Shown here one piece after another: positions 56,020-64,000 of a DNA stretch of 64,000 nucleotides. The notes below the pieces were generated by a model. It was not told the origin of the DNA. It searched no databases and saw nothing but the letters and a program-made list of their open reading frames with translations. Position 1 is the first letter of the stretch. The number at the start of each line of letters is the position of its first letter. This DNA comes from Sinorhizobium kostiense (GTDB taxonomy: Bacteria; Pseudomonadota; Alphaproteobacteria; Rhizobiales; Rhizobiaceae): NCBI RefSeq assembly GCF_017874595.1, contig NZ_JAGILA010000002.1, positions 186,001-250,000 on the forward strand. The letters run 5' to 3'. Both the position numbers and the translations under genes were made by a program.

Positions 56020-56619
56020 ATGCCCATCACAATCCTCGACGGTATCGTTCTCGGCGTCGCACTGTTTTCCGCGATTCTCGCCATGGTCCGCGGTTTCTCG
56101 CGCGAGGTCCTTTCGGTCGCGAGCTGGGTAGGCGCGGCCGCCGCCGCCTATTTTCTGTATCCGCATGTTTTGCCCTATGCCAAACAATACACCAGCAGCG
56201 ACACGGTCGCTCTGATCGGCTCGGCCGCCGTGATCTTCCTGGTGGCACTCATCATCATCTCATTCATCACGATGCGGGTTGCCGATTTCATCATCGACAG
56301 CCGCATCGGTGCGCTCGACCGCACGCTCGGCTTCCTTTTCGGGGCCGCGCGCGGCATTCTTCTGGTCGTCGTCGCCATGCTGTTCTTCAACTGGTTGGTT
56401 GCGCCGCAGCAGCAGCCGATCTGGGTCACCGAGGCAAAATCGAAGCCGCTGCTCGACAATCTCGGCAACAGGCTGGTGGCGCTGCTGCCTGAAGAGGCGG
56501 ACGCCACCATTCTCGACCGCCTGCGCGGCAGGGATACGACGGGTGAAGGCGAGAGCGACAATCCGCCCGCGGCCACGGGACAATCGCCTGCCGAGGACGC
56601 GCCTGCGACGAACGGCTGA
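56020..56619 (+). CDS. cvpA: CvpA family membrane protein
   Basis: A 199-residue CvpA/colicin V production-type protein. Four hydrophobic segments (about 5-25, 30-50, 65-90, 105-130) include AMVRGFSREVLSVASW and RTLGFLFGAARGI. The C-terminal 60 residues are polar and low-complexity. cvpA before purF is a widespread order. The name reflects a plasmid phenotype in E. coli, not colicin synthesis here. Confidence 0.9.
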   Translation: MPITILDGIVLGVALFSAILAMVRGFSREVLSVASWVGAAAAAYFLYPHVLPYAKQYTSSDTVALIGSAAVIFLVALIIISFITMRVADFIIDSRIGALDRTLGFLFGAARGILLVVVAMLFFNWLVAPQQQPIWVTEAKSKPLLDNLGNRLVALLPEEADATILDRLRGRDTTGEGESDNPPAATGQSPAEDAPATNG

Positions 56620-56639
56620 TATATGAGGACATTTGCAAC

Positions 56640-56664
56640 AAAGCCCGCTGTGCGGGCTTTGTCT
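56640..56664 (+). terminator. Rho-independent terminator after cvpA
   Basis: AAAGCCCGC (56640-56648) and GCGGGCTTT (56652-56660) form a 9-bp stem with loop TGT. Confidence 0.85.
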
Positions 56665-56762
56665 ATTTCGAATAACCCTCGCCAGGCTTTTCGGCTAAGA
56701 TCGCTTGACGACTGGCGGACCGATCACGATATGCGCACGGCACGGAGCAAAGGCAGACTGCG

Positions 56763-58253
56763 ATGACCGATCTCAGATCCAGTGAAGTCCATGACGAACT
56801 CGACGGCGATACGCTGCACGAGGAGTGCGGCGTTTTCGGTATTCTCGGGCATCCGGACGCCGCCGCGCTGACTGCGCTCGGCCTGCACGCGCTCCAGCAT
56901 CGCGGACAGGAAGCGGCCGGAATCGTCACCTTCGACGGAAAGCAGTTCTACACCGAAAAGCGTATGGGCCTCGTCGGAGACCATTATACCGATCCCGCAA
57001 CGCTGGCGAAGCTGCCCGGCTATATTTCCATCGGGCATACACGCTACTCGACGACCGGCGAAGTGGCGCTGCGCAACGTTCAGCCGCTCTTTGCGGAGCT
57101 CGAAGTCGGCGGCATCGCCATCGCCCATAACGGCAACTTCACCAACGGCCTGACGCTCCGCCGCCAGCTGATTGCCGACGGCGCGATCTGTCAGTCGACC
57201 TCTGACACCGAAGTCGTCCTTCACCTCATCGCCCGCTCCAAGCAGACTTCCTCCTCCGATCGATTCATTGACGCCATCCGCCAGATGGAAGGCGGTTATT
57301 CGATGCTGGCGATGACGCGAACGAAGCTGATCGCCGCGCGCGACCCGATCGGCATCCGGCCCCTCGTCATGGGCGAACTCGATGGCAAGCCGATCTTCTG
57401 TTCGGAAACCTGTGCGCTCGACATCATCGGGGCCAAGTACATCCGTGACATCGAAAACGGCGAAGTCGTCATTTGCGAGATCCAGCCGGACGGCTCGATT
57501 TCAATCGACGCACGCAAGCCGGAATCGCCGCAGCCCGAGCGGCTCTGCCTGTTCGAATATGTCTATTTCGCCCGTCCCGATTCGGTCGTCGGCGGTCGCA
57601 GCGTCTATGTGGCGCGCAAGAACATGGGCAGCAATCTCGCCAAGGAATCGCCTGTCGAGGCGGATGTCGTCGTTCCTGTCCCCGACGGCGGCACACCGGC
57701 TGCGCTCGGTTACGCACAGCAGAGCGGCATTCCCTTCGAATACGGCATCATCCGCAACCATTATGTCGGACGGACCTTCATCGAGCCGACGCAACAGATC
57801 CGCGCTTTCGGTGTGAAGCTGAAACATTCGGCCAATAAAGCAATGATTGCCGGCAAGCGCGTCGTGCTCGTGGATGACTCGATCGTGCGCGGCACCACCT
57901 CGGTCAAGATCGTACAGATGATCCGCGACGCCGGTGCGCGCGAAGTGCATGTGCGCGTCGCCAGTCCCATGATCTTCCATCCCGATTTCTACGGTATCGA
58001 CACGCCGGACCGAGACAAGCTGCTCGCCAACCAGCATATCGATCTCGCCTCGATGTGCCGCTTCATCGGCGCCGATTCGCTAGAGTTCCTCTCGATCGAG
58101 GGTCTCTACCGGGCCGTCGGCGGTCAGCCGCGCGATCCGAAGGCGCCGCAGTTCACCGACCACTACTTTACCGGTGAATATCCGACCCGCCTCCTCGACC
58201 AGGAAGGCGCAAGCAACGTGCGCAAGCTCTCGGTCCTCGCCAGCAACGGATAA
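56763..58253 (+). CDS. purF: Amidophosphoribosyltransferase
   Basis: A 496-residue enzyme that makes phosphoribosylamine, purine step 1. The 21-residue propeptide is followed by catalytic Cys22 in ECGVFGIL, so it must be processed. The glutaminase domain is about 22-260. The PRPP-binding loop is VVLVDDSIVRGTTS (about 365-378). It starts 102 bp after the cvpA terminator and is followed by an SDR gene 10 bp later. Confidence 0.96.
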   Translation: MTDLRSSEVHDELDGDTLHEECGVFGILGHPDAAALTALGLHALQHRGQEAAGIVTFDGKQFYTEKRMGLVGDHYTDPATLAKLPGYISIGHTRYSTTGEVALRNVQPLFAELEVGGIAIAHNGNFTNGLTLRRQLIADGAICQSTSDTEVVLHLIARSKQTSSSDRFIDAIRQMEGGYSMLAMTRTKLIAARDPIGIRPLVMGELDGKPIFCSETCALDIIGAKYIRDIENGEVVICEIQPDGSISIDARKPESPQPERLCLFEYVYFARPDSVVGGRSVYVARKNMGSNLAKESPVEADVVVPVPDGGTPAALGYAQQSGIPFEYGIIRNHYVGRTFIEPTQQIRAFGVKLKHSANKAMIAGKRVVLVDDSIVRGTTSVKIVQMIRDAGAREVHVRVASPMIFHPDFYGIDTPDRDKLLANQHIDLASMCRFIGADSLEFLSIEGLYRAVGGQPRDPKAPQFTDHYFTGEYPTRLLDQEGASNVRKLSVLASNG

Positions 58254-58263
58254 CAAGACATCA

Positions 58264-59004
58264 ATGACGCCCAATCTGAAAGACCGGATCGCCGTCGTCA
58301 CCGGCGCATCGCGCGGTATCGGCTATTTCACAGCTCTCGAACTTGCCAAGGCCGGAGCGCATGTCATCGCCTGCGCCCGGACGGTCGGGGGGCTCGAAGA
58401 ACTCGACGACGCGATAAAAGCGGTCGGCGGCTCTGCCACTCTCGTTCCCTTCGATCTTGCCGACATGGCCGCGATCGACAAGCTCGGCGGCGCCATAAAC
58501 GAGCGCTGGGGCAAGCTCGACATCCTGGTCGCCAATGCCGGCGTGCTCGGGACGATTTCGCCGATCGGCCATGTGGAGGCCAAGGTCTTCGAAAAGGTAA
58601 TGACGATCAACGTCACCGCCACCTGGCGGCTGATCCGCTCGCTCGAGCCGCTGCTGGTGCGCTCCGATGCCGGCCGGGCTATCATCCTCTCGTCGGGCGC
58701 CGCGCACAAGTGCAAGCCCTTCTGGGGCCCCTACTCTGCTTCGAAAGCGGCCGTCGAGGCGCTGGCGCGCACCTGGGCTTACGAAACGCAACGTCTGCCG
58801 CTGCGCATTCTCAGCGTCGATCCGGGCCCGACACGCACCGCCATGCGGGCGCAGGCGATGCCCGGCGAGGACCCGGCGACCGTACCTCACCCCTCCGATG
58901 TCGCCGCGGCGCTGATGCCCCTCTTCGGCGCAGAGCAGACCGAGACGGGCAAGCTTTTCATCGTTCGGGAAAATAAGATCGTCGATTATCGGTTGCCGGA
59001 GTAG
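58264..59004 (+). CDS. SDR family oxidoreductase
   Basis: A 246-residue short-chain dehydrogenase. TGASRGIGYFTA (about 14-25), NAGVLGTISPI, catalytic Ser in IILSSGAAH, and YSASKAAVEAL are all present. It starts 10 bp after purF and is probably in one transcript with it. The frame upstream of ATG 58264 overlaps purF and is not used. No link of this family to purine synthesis is known to me; substrate unknown. Confidence 0.9.
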   Translation: MTPNLKDRIAVVTGASRGIGYFTALELAKAGAHVIACARTVGGLEELDDAIKAVGGSATLVPFDLADMAAIDKLGGAINERWGKLDILVANAGVLGTISPIGHVEAKVFEKVMTINVTATWRLIRSLEPLLVRSDAGRAIILSSGAAHKCKPFWGPYSASKAAVEALARTWAYETQRLPLRILSVDPGPTRTAMRAQAMPGEDPATVPHPSDVAAALMPLFGAEQTETGKLFIVRENKIVDYRLPE

Positions 59005-59027
59005 GCGCGAGGCCGACATAATTTCTC

Positions 59028-59175
59028 ATTCTGTGCCTGTCACAGGAACCCGGCCACAGCGCGTCGGCTGTGAATAACTCGAAGATTCGACGCCCGCGGC
59101 AAGCCCTGGGATTGGAAGATAGTCACCCGCGCCCAAGGACTTGGGCGCGCTGGATTCCTGTGGCAAGCACAGGAA
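59028..59175. repeat. Palindromic element with terminal inverted repeats
   Basis: ATTCTGTGCCTGTCACAGGA (59028-59047 and on to 59051) is inverted at 59152-59175, with 20 of 24 positions matching. Near the right end, GCGCCCAAG and CTTGGGCGC (59129-59148) form a second strong hairpin. It lies between two converging genes. The arms and hairpin are of a type I recall from Sinorhizobium intergenic regions. Confidence 0.75.
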
Positions 59176-59197
59176 CGAGGCGAATTGTCCTCTCCAC

Positions 59198-60079
59198 CTA
59201 CTCGCTGTCCCCCGGAAGCCCATCGCCCTCCTGAGGCACCTGCCAGTCGCCATATTTTCTCTGCCAGGCGCGCGCACCGAACGGCAGGCTGATCAGATAG
59301 GCGAGCGCCGTTACCACCATGGTTTCCCAGGTATAGGTCATCAGCGTCGCGACGTAGAGGACGACGAGCAGGATGGCCGGAAGCACGAGGTCCCGGCGCA
59401 CGCGACTGTTTTCGGATTTGCCTGACCAGACCGGCAGCCGGCTGACCAGCAGGAAGGCGATCAGCACCGTATAGGCGGCAGCGATCAGCGCGAATATACG
59501 GTCCGGAGCCAGGCCGAGCAGGCCGATATAGACAGGCAGCAGCACGAGCATGGCGCCGGCCGGCGCGGGAACGCCGACGAAATATTCCGACTGCCAGGAG
59601 GCTTTCACCGGGCGCTCCGCCATGACGTTGAAGCGCGCCAGGCGCAGCCCGGCAGCGATCGCATAGATCAGCGCCGCGATCCAACCGATCGAGCGCGCCT
59701 GATCGAGCAGGAACACATAAAGGACAAGCGCCGGTGCGACACCGAAATTGATGATGTCGGCAAGCGAGTCCATCTGCCCGCCGAAGCTCGACGTCGCCTT
59801 GAGCAGGCGCGCCACGCGGCCATCGATGCCATCGAGAAACGCGGCCAGCAAAACCATTGCCACTGCGAGCTCGAAACGGTTCTCAAAGGCCAGGCGAATT
59901 CCGGAAAGCCCGGCGCAGATCGCCAGCACGGTGATCAGGTTGGGGATCATGAGGCGCAGCGGAATTTCCCTCAGCCGCGGCCCGCGGGCCTTGTCGTTGG
60001 AGCCGCTCGCATCTGCTGTCGGCGCCGAAGCGCCTGCTGATTGTTCCTGCCGGAGCTCTTCCATTCGGGACTCCTCCAT
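59198..60079 (-). CDS. pssA: CDP-diacylglycerol--serine O-phosphatidyltransferase
   Basis: A 293-residue membrane enzyme of the type-II phosphatidylserine synthase kind. After a polar N-terminus (1-40) comes the CDP-alcohol phosphotransferase motif DGRVAR-x8-G-x3-D-x3-D in GIDGRVARLL to GGQMDSLADI (about 85-110), then further membrane segments. ATG at 60064 is an alternative start with an equally good ribosome site. It follows psd with a 9-bp gap, so the two steps of phosphatidylethanolamine synthesis are co-expressed. Confidence 0.94.
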   Translation of the reverse strand: MEESRMEELRQEQSAGASAPTADASGSNDKARGPRLREIPLRLMIPNLITVLAICAGLSGIRLAFENRFELAVAMVLLAAFLDGIDGRVARLLKATSSFGGQMDSLADIINFGVAPALVLYVFLLDQARSIGWIAALIYAIAAGLRLARFNVMAERPVKASWQSEYFVGVPAPAGAMLVLLPVYIGLLGLAPDRIFALIAAAYTVLIAFLLVSRLPVWSGKSENSRVRRDLVLPAILLVVLYVATLMTYTWETMVVTALAYLISLPFGARAWQRKYGDWQVPQEGDGLPGDSE

Positions 60080-60088
60080 TACGACTCC

Positions 60089-60787
60089 TTACCCACGGCG
60101 ACTGACGACCGGCCCTTTTGCAGAACCGAATTCGGCGAGCACCGTTTCGCCGGCAACGGCGGTCTGGCCGACACTGACACGCGGCGTCGCACCCTCCGGC
60201 AGAAAGACATCGAGGCGGGAGCCGAATCGGATGAGGCCAAACCGCTCCCCCGCCTCCAGGGGTGCATTTTCGCTCGTCCAGCAGAGGATGCGCCGCGCAA
60301 CCAGACCGGCGATCTGGACGACGCCGATTGCGCCATGGCGCGTTTCGATAACTAGCCCGTTGCGTTCGTTATCGTGGCTCGCCTTATCGAGTTCGGCATT
60401 CACGAACTTGCCGGCCCGATAGGCGATGCGCCTGATCGTGCCGCTCATCGGAGCGCGGTTCACATGGCAGTCGAAGACGTTCATGAACACGGAAACGCGC
60501 AGCATAGGCTCCGAACCGAGCCCCAGTTCCTCCGGCGGCGTCACGTTTGCAATGGCCGACACGCGCCCGTCGGCCGGACTGATGACAAGGTCCTCGTCGA
60601 TTGGGGTCATGCGATCGGGATCGCGGAAGAAATAGGCGCACCAGGCTGTCAGCAGAAAGCCGATCCACATCAATGGTTCCCATAGGAAGCCAAGCACCAG
60701 AGAAACGACGAAGAAGATCGCGATGAAGCGGTAACCTTCCTTGTTCACCGGAACGAGCGTGTTGCGCACCGTGTCGACCAAGCTCAT
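60089..60787 (-). CDS. psd: Phosphatidylserine decarboxylase
   Basis: A 232-residue decarboxylase of the short form. It must self-cleave to form its pyruvoyl group, and the site is the Gly-Ser of EFGSAKG, near residue 222. The N-terminal half has two membrane segments (about 15-60), followed by [20 protein letters not shown] and the catalytic His region. It starts 103 bp after the ABC exporter stop on the same strand. Confidence 0.95.
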   Translation of the reverse strand: MSLVDTVRNTLVPVNKEGYRFIAIFFVVSLVLGFLWEPLMWIGFLLTAWCAYFFRDPDRMTPIDEDLVISPADGRVSAIANVTPPEELGLGSEPMLRVSVFMNVFDCHVNRAPMSGTIRRIAYRAGKFVNAELDKASHDNERNGLVIETRHGAIGVVQIAGLVARRILCWTSENAPLEAGERFGLIRFGSRLDVFLPEGATPRVSVGQTAVAGETVLAEFGSAKGPVVSRRG

Positions 60788-60890
60788 GAAATCTACTCCA
60801 AATCTGAATTGAAACGTGAACTAGCGCGAATTCGGGAATCCGGCAACGCCGAAGCCAGTTTGACTGCGGTGCGCCGACGCTCAGCCGTCG

Positions 60891-62783
60891 TCAGACGGCC
60901 GGGACGCCACGGTCGACAATGCCGAGATCATCGCTCTCGCGCACCCGCTTCAATTGCTCCTCCGCCTGCGTCGCTTCGCGCTGGCGGCTCCACATGGAGG
61001 CATAGAGGCCGTTGCGCGCGATGAGTTCGCCATGCGTGCCGCGTTCGGCTATGACACCATCCTTCAGCACGATGATCTCGTCGGCATTGATGACGGTCGA
61101 TAGGCGGTGGGCGATCACCAGCGTGGTGCGATTGCGCGAGACGACATCGAGTGCCGCCTGGATCTCCTGCTCGGTCTTCGTATCGAGCGCGGATGTCGCC
61201 TCGTCGAGAATTAAGATCGGCGGCGCCTTGAGGATCGTCCGCGCGATGGCGACACGCTGTTTCTCGCCGCCCGAAAGCTTCAACCCACGCTCGCCGACCA
61301 TTGCCCGATAACCATCCGGCAGGCCGCGGACGAATCCGGCGATCTGCGCCGCCTCGGCGGCTGCCTCGACCTCGGCGTCGGAAGCCCCCACCCGGCCGTA
61401 ACGGATATTGTAGGCTATCGTGTCATTGAAGAGCACCGTATCCTGCGGCACCATGCCGATCACCGCGCGCAGGCTCTTCTGGGTCACGTCGCGAACGTCT
61501 TGCCCATCTATCAAGATGGAGCCCCCTTGCACGTCATAGAAGCGGTAGAGGAGCCGCGAAAGCGTCGACTTGCCGGCTCCGGAAGGGCCGACGACGGCAA
61601 CCGTCTTGCCAGCGGGCACTTCGAACGAAATCCCCTTCAGGATTGGCCGGGCCGAATCGTAGGCGAAATGCACGTCGCGGAAGGCGATCGCGCCGCGCTC
61701 GATCCTGAGCTCCTTTGCACCCGCGCGGTCAACGACTTCCGGGCGAACATCCAGGAGATCGAACATATGTTCGATGTCGGTCAGCCCCTGCCGGATCTCG
61801 CGATAGACGAACCCAATGAAGTTCAACGGGATAGCGAGCTGGATCAGCATCGCATTGATGAAGACGAAGTCGCCGATCGTCTGCTCGCCACGCTGAACCG
61901 CAAGCGCCGAGATCGTCATCATGACGGCCGTGCCGGCACCGAAGATCAACGCCTGGCCGAAGTTCAGCCAGCCCAGCGAGGTCCAGACCTGGGTCGCAGC
62001 ACGTTCGTAGCGCTCCATCGACTTGTCGAAGCGCTGGGCTTCCATCTCTTCGTTGCCGAAGTATTTGACCGTCTCGAAGTTCAAGAGGGAGTCGATCGCC
62101 TTGGTATTGGCGTCAGTATCGCTGTCGTTCATCGACCGGCGTATGGTAATCCGCCAATCACTGGCACGCACCGTGAACCAGATATAAAGCCAGACGGTCA
62201 CAGCCGTGATCAGCAGGTAGCTGAAGCCGTATCCCCACCAGAAAATCACCGCAGTCAGCAGAAACTCGATGAGCGTCGGCACGCTGTTCAGGATGGTGAA
62301 GCGGACGATCGTCTCGATGCCCTTGGTGCCGCGTTCGATAATGCGCGATAGCCCGCCCGTGCGCCGCTCCAGGTGAAAGCGCAATGAGAGCTGGTGCATA
62401 TGGACGAAGGTCCTATAGGCGAGCTGCCGGACGGCGTGCTGGCCGACGCTTGCAAACAGCGCGTCGCGCAATTGATTGAGTCCCGATTGCAGCAGCCGCG
62501 CGAGGTTGTAGGCGAGCACAAGCATGACCGCGCCGGTCAGGAATTGCGGCAGAAAGTCGAGCGCGTCCGGCTTGTTGTTGAGGGCATCGGTCGCCCATTT
62601 GAAGAAATAGGGCACCAATATCAGAACGATCTTGGCGACCACGAGGATCACCGTCGCCCAGACCACCCGCAGCTTCAGGTCCATGCGCTCCGCCGGCCAC
62701 ATAAAGGGCCAAAGATTGGCGATCGTCTTCAGGGGATTGCTGGTATTCGCCGAAACCGTCTTATTCTGGGTAGAGGATGCCAC
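60891..62783 (-). CDS. ABC exporter of the Atm1/HMT1 type (fused permease-ATPase)
   Basis: A 630-residue half-transporter that must dimerise. The membrane domain (about 35-335) has six helices; the ATPase domain (about 370-605) has Walker [10 protein letters not shown], signature LSGGEKQRVAIA and Walker B LILDEATSALD. The N-terminus with WPAERMDLKLRV and the helical region resemble Atm1-type exporters of glutathione-linked cargo. Cargo is unknown. Confidence 0.9.
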   Translation of the reverse strand: MASSTQNKTVSANTSNPLKTIANLWPFMWPAERMDLKLRVVWATVILVVAKIVLILVPYFFKWATDALNNKPDALDFLPQFLTGAVMLVLAYNLARLLQSGLNQLRDALFASVGQHAVRQLAYRTFVHMHQLSLRFHLERRTGGLSRIIERGTKGIETIVRFTILNSVPTLIEFLLTAVIFWWGYGFSYLLITAVTVWLYIWFTVRASDWRITIRRSMNDSDTDANTKAIDSLLNFETVKYFGNEEMEAQRFDKSMERYERAATQVWTSLGWLNFGQALIFGAGTAVMMTISALAVQRGEQTIGDFVFINAMLIQLAIPLNFIGFVYREIRQGLTDIEHMFDLLDVRPEVVDRAGAKELRIERGAIAFRDVHFAYDSARPILKGISFEVPAGKTVAVVGPSGAGKSTLSRLLYRFYDVQGGSILIDGQDVRDVTQKSLRAVIGMVPQDTVLFNDTIAYNIRYGRVGASDAEVEAAAEAAQIAGFVRGLPDGYRAMVGERGLKLSGGEKQRVAIARTILKAPPILILDEATSALDTKTEQEIQAALDVVSRNRTTLVIAHRLSTVINADEIIVLKDGVIAERGTHGELIARNGLYASMWSRQREATQAEEQLKRVRESDDLGIVDRGVPAV

Positions 62784-63113
62784 GTCTCAGTCCGCTTTCA
62801 ATGCTTGCCATCGCGACCGTTGCATGCCCGCATGATCGCTTCGAGGTGAACAGAGCGCTGAAGGATCTAACTCATTTCCTGCTCCCTCGAACCTCCAATT
62901 CGAGGGCACCTGCAGCAATGCTCCGCATGGTCTTGCTTCCATTCTGAGCGAGTCACGGGGAACTCCGGCAGGAATTTGCCTTGCCAGCATTCGCCACTCG
63001 ACCGCCTCCGTCCTGGCTCAATGAAAAGCGGCGCCTTTGAGACGCCGCCATTTCCTGACAGATAGGTCCGCCCTCGTGCGACCGCAATGCAATTGCGGAC
63101 AGATGGCCGATTA
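62784..63113. other. Intergenic region between the LysM gene and the ABC exporter
   Basis: 330 bp. It contains the terminator at 63024-63049 and the exporter promoter region. A 67-codon frame on the minus strand at 62787-62990 has no sign of being a gene. Confidence 0.5.
63024..63049 (-). terminator. Rho-independent terminator after the LysM gene
   Basis: GCGGCG (63028-63033) and CGCCGC (63043-63048) pair around a 9-nt loop. On the minus strand the stem is followed by TTTTC. Confidence 0.7.
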
Positions 63114-64000
63114 TTATTCGTGCGTCATGTGCTTGCGGTGGACTTCTCGCGATTCTTCGTCGGAAAGCGCCTCGTCGGGAACCCCGAAAACCTGGCCCGG
63201 CTGGATCAGGTCCGGATTTCCGATCTGCTCACGATTGGCGAGATAGATTGTCGTGTAGCGAACGCCCGCACCGTAGACGCGCCGCGAAATCTGCCAGAGT
63301 GTATCACCTCGGCGAATGATCACCGTGTTCTTGCTCTCCTTGAGCGGCGCCTGCTGAATCGTCGTCGGCTGCTGTTCCGCGTTAACCGGGGCGGCTGCGG
63401 CAATCTCCTTCGTCGCTGACTGCGACGGAGCGGCCTGTGTCGCATCGGCCGCCGCCGAAACGACGGCACTTGTCTGGCCAGCCTCGGCCGAAGGCTTCGG
63501 TCTGGCAGAAGCTGTCGCGGCGGTTCCGTCGGCCTGCTGCGGCAGTGCCGGCGCAATGACCGGATCGACCTTGCCCAAGGCCGCGACCACACCCGCAGAA
63601 TCCTGCGGCGACGACTTAAGAATCGCCAAGGCCTCGCGCGCGGCCTTCGAAGCCCCGTTTGCCGCGGCGACCAAACCCGGCTCGGAACCGTCCGCCGGCT
63701 TGAACTCGGCAAGCGACTGGAGAGCGAATTCTGTTGCCGATCGCGCTGCAGCAAGCTGCTCGGCCGTCGGTTGCTTGCCGTCGGCATAGAGTCCCTTCAA
63801 CAAGGCAAGCGCCTTGGCCGCCTCGGCCCTCAGGCCATCGAGCCCAGTTGCTGCCGTGTCCGTCGGCGCACTGGCAATCGCGGCGACTTGCGCACCCGCC
63901 GGCCGATCGAAGGGGACAGCAGCGCGCATGGCCACCTTGCTGGCGTCGTCGTTCATCATGTCGGCACGTATGATATGGCTTCCTACCGACAGTTCGATCA
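63114..64000 (-). CDS. LysM peptidoglycan-binding protein (5' end beyond the window)
   Basis: Open on the minus strand from the window edge; at least 295 residues are visible. An internal ATG at 63959 is unlikely to be the true start because the frame continues without stop to the edge and its protein shows the same style (SVGSHIIRAD before it). The last 60 residues are a LysM domain (RRGDTLWQISRRVYGAGVRYTTIYLANREQIGNPDLIQPGQVFGVP). The middle is low-complexity Ala/Thr/Ser/Pro. It probably acts at the cell wall. Confidence 0.85.
   Translation of the reverse strand, partial: IELSVGSHIIRADMMNDDASKVAMRAAVPFDRPAGAQVAAIASAPTDTAATGLDGLRAEAAKALALLKGLYADGKQPTAEQLAAARSATEFALQSLAEFKPADGSEPGLVAAANGASKAAREALAILKSSPQDSAGVVAALGKVDPVIAPALPQQADGTAATASARPKPSAEAGQTSAVVSAAADATQAAPSQSATKEIAAAAPVNAEQQPTTIQQAPLKESKNTVIIRRGDTLWQISRRVYGAGVRYTTIYLANREQIGNPDLIQPGQVFGVPDEALSDEESREVHRKHMTHE

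Noticed and set aside
56020..56619. Reading CvpA as evidence of bacteriocin production
   Set aside because: The cvpA-purF order is a general proteobacterial feature. No bacteriocin, immunity or export genes are present.
62787..62990. 67-codon frame between the LysM gene and the exporter
   Set aside because: No ribosome site, no homology and atypical composition.
1..64000. tRNA, rRNA, tmRNA, 6S RNA or transposase genes
   Set aside because: None recognised by reading; no cloverleaf-like block or transposase motif was found. A tRNAscan-SE and Infernal scan would settle this.

Overview
The window is 64 kb of high-GC chromosomal core DNA from an alphaproteobacterium of the order Rhizobiales. Sinorhizobium (Ensifer), of the S. 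meliloti/medicae type, fits best. The reasons are the protein sequences, the local gene orders (purN-purM-permease-hdaA-ppk; lptF-lptG-lptD-surA-like-pdxA-rsmA facing gmk-yicC-mltG-fabF-acpP-fabG-fabD; rpsF-rpsR-DUF2232-rplI-dnaB) and the many short palindromic intergenic repeats of the kind common in Sinorhizobium. The genus is inferred from reading, not from a database search. I see no prophage, transposase, CRISPR array, tRNA or rRNA. Coding density is high, and many genes are joined by ATGA/GTGA/TTGA overlaps.

Layout. 1-4.6 kb: ppk (cut by the left edge), hdaA, a PerM-type permease, then purM-purN. 4.6-10.3 kb: a NUDIX hydrolase, a molybdopterin oxidoreductase, rlmJ, a secreted hypothetical protein overlapping an RNase T2 lipoprotein, and a GST. 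10.3-17.8 kb: an outer-membrane beta-barrel protein, then SDR-uvrC-pgsA-moaD-moaE, an orphan LivH-type permease divergent from a CGNR/ABATE regulator, and a lipoprotein. 17.9-29.3 kb: ndk, GST, DinB, a large adenylation/carrier/acyltransferase fusion, a small secreted protein, an ABC-F ATPase, GNAT, a sugar dehydrogenase, holC and pepA. 29.7-37.5 kb: LPS export (lptFGD), a SurA-like chaperone, pdxA and rsmA. 37.5-44.5 kb (minus strand): gmk, yicC, mltG and the fatty-acid genes fabF, acpP, fabG, fabD. 44.9-51 kb: an aldo-keto reductase, a Cys-rich copper-binding protein, ribosomal proteins S6, S18 and L9, and dnaB. 51-59 kb: azlD, azlC and an AraC regulator, then alr, radA, cvpA, purF and an SDR. 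59-64 kb (minus strand): pssA, psd, an Atm1-type ABC exporter and a LysM protein cut by the right edge.

Functional themes. Envelope building recurs: LPS transport, fatty-acid and phospholipid synthesis (pgsA, pssA, psd), peptidoglycan (alr, mltG, LysM) and outer-membrane proteins. The other themes are DNA replication and repair (hdaA, dnaB, holC, uvrC, radA), purine synthesis (purM, purN, purF, ndk, gmk) and translation.

The least ordinary items are the three-part fusion at 19940-22561, whose stop codon lies inside an intergenic repeat; a near-perfect operator-like dyad at 16709-16734 between the orphan permease and the CGNR regulator; a candidate S6:S18-binding RNA motif in the rpsF leader; an RNase T2 with Gln where the catalytic Glu is expected; and four kinds of palindromic repeat.
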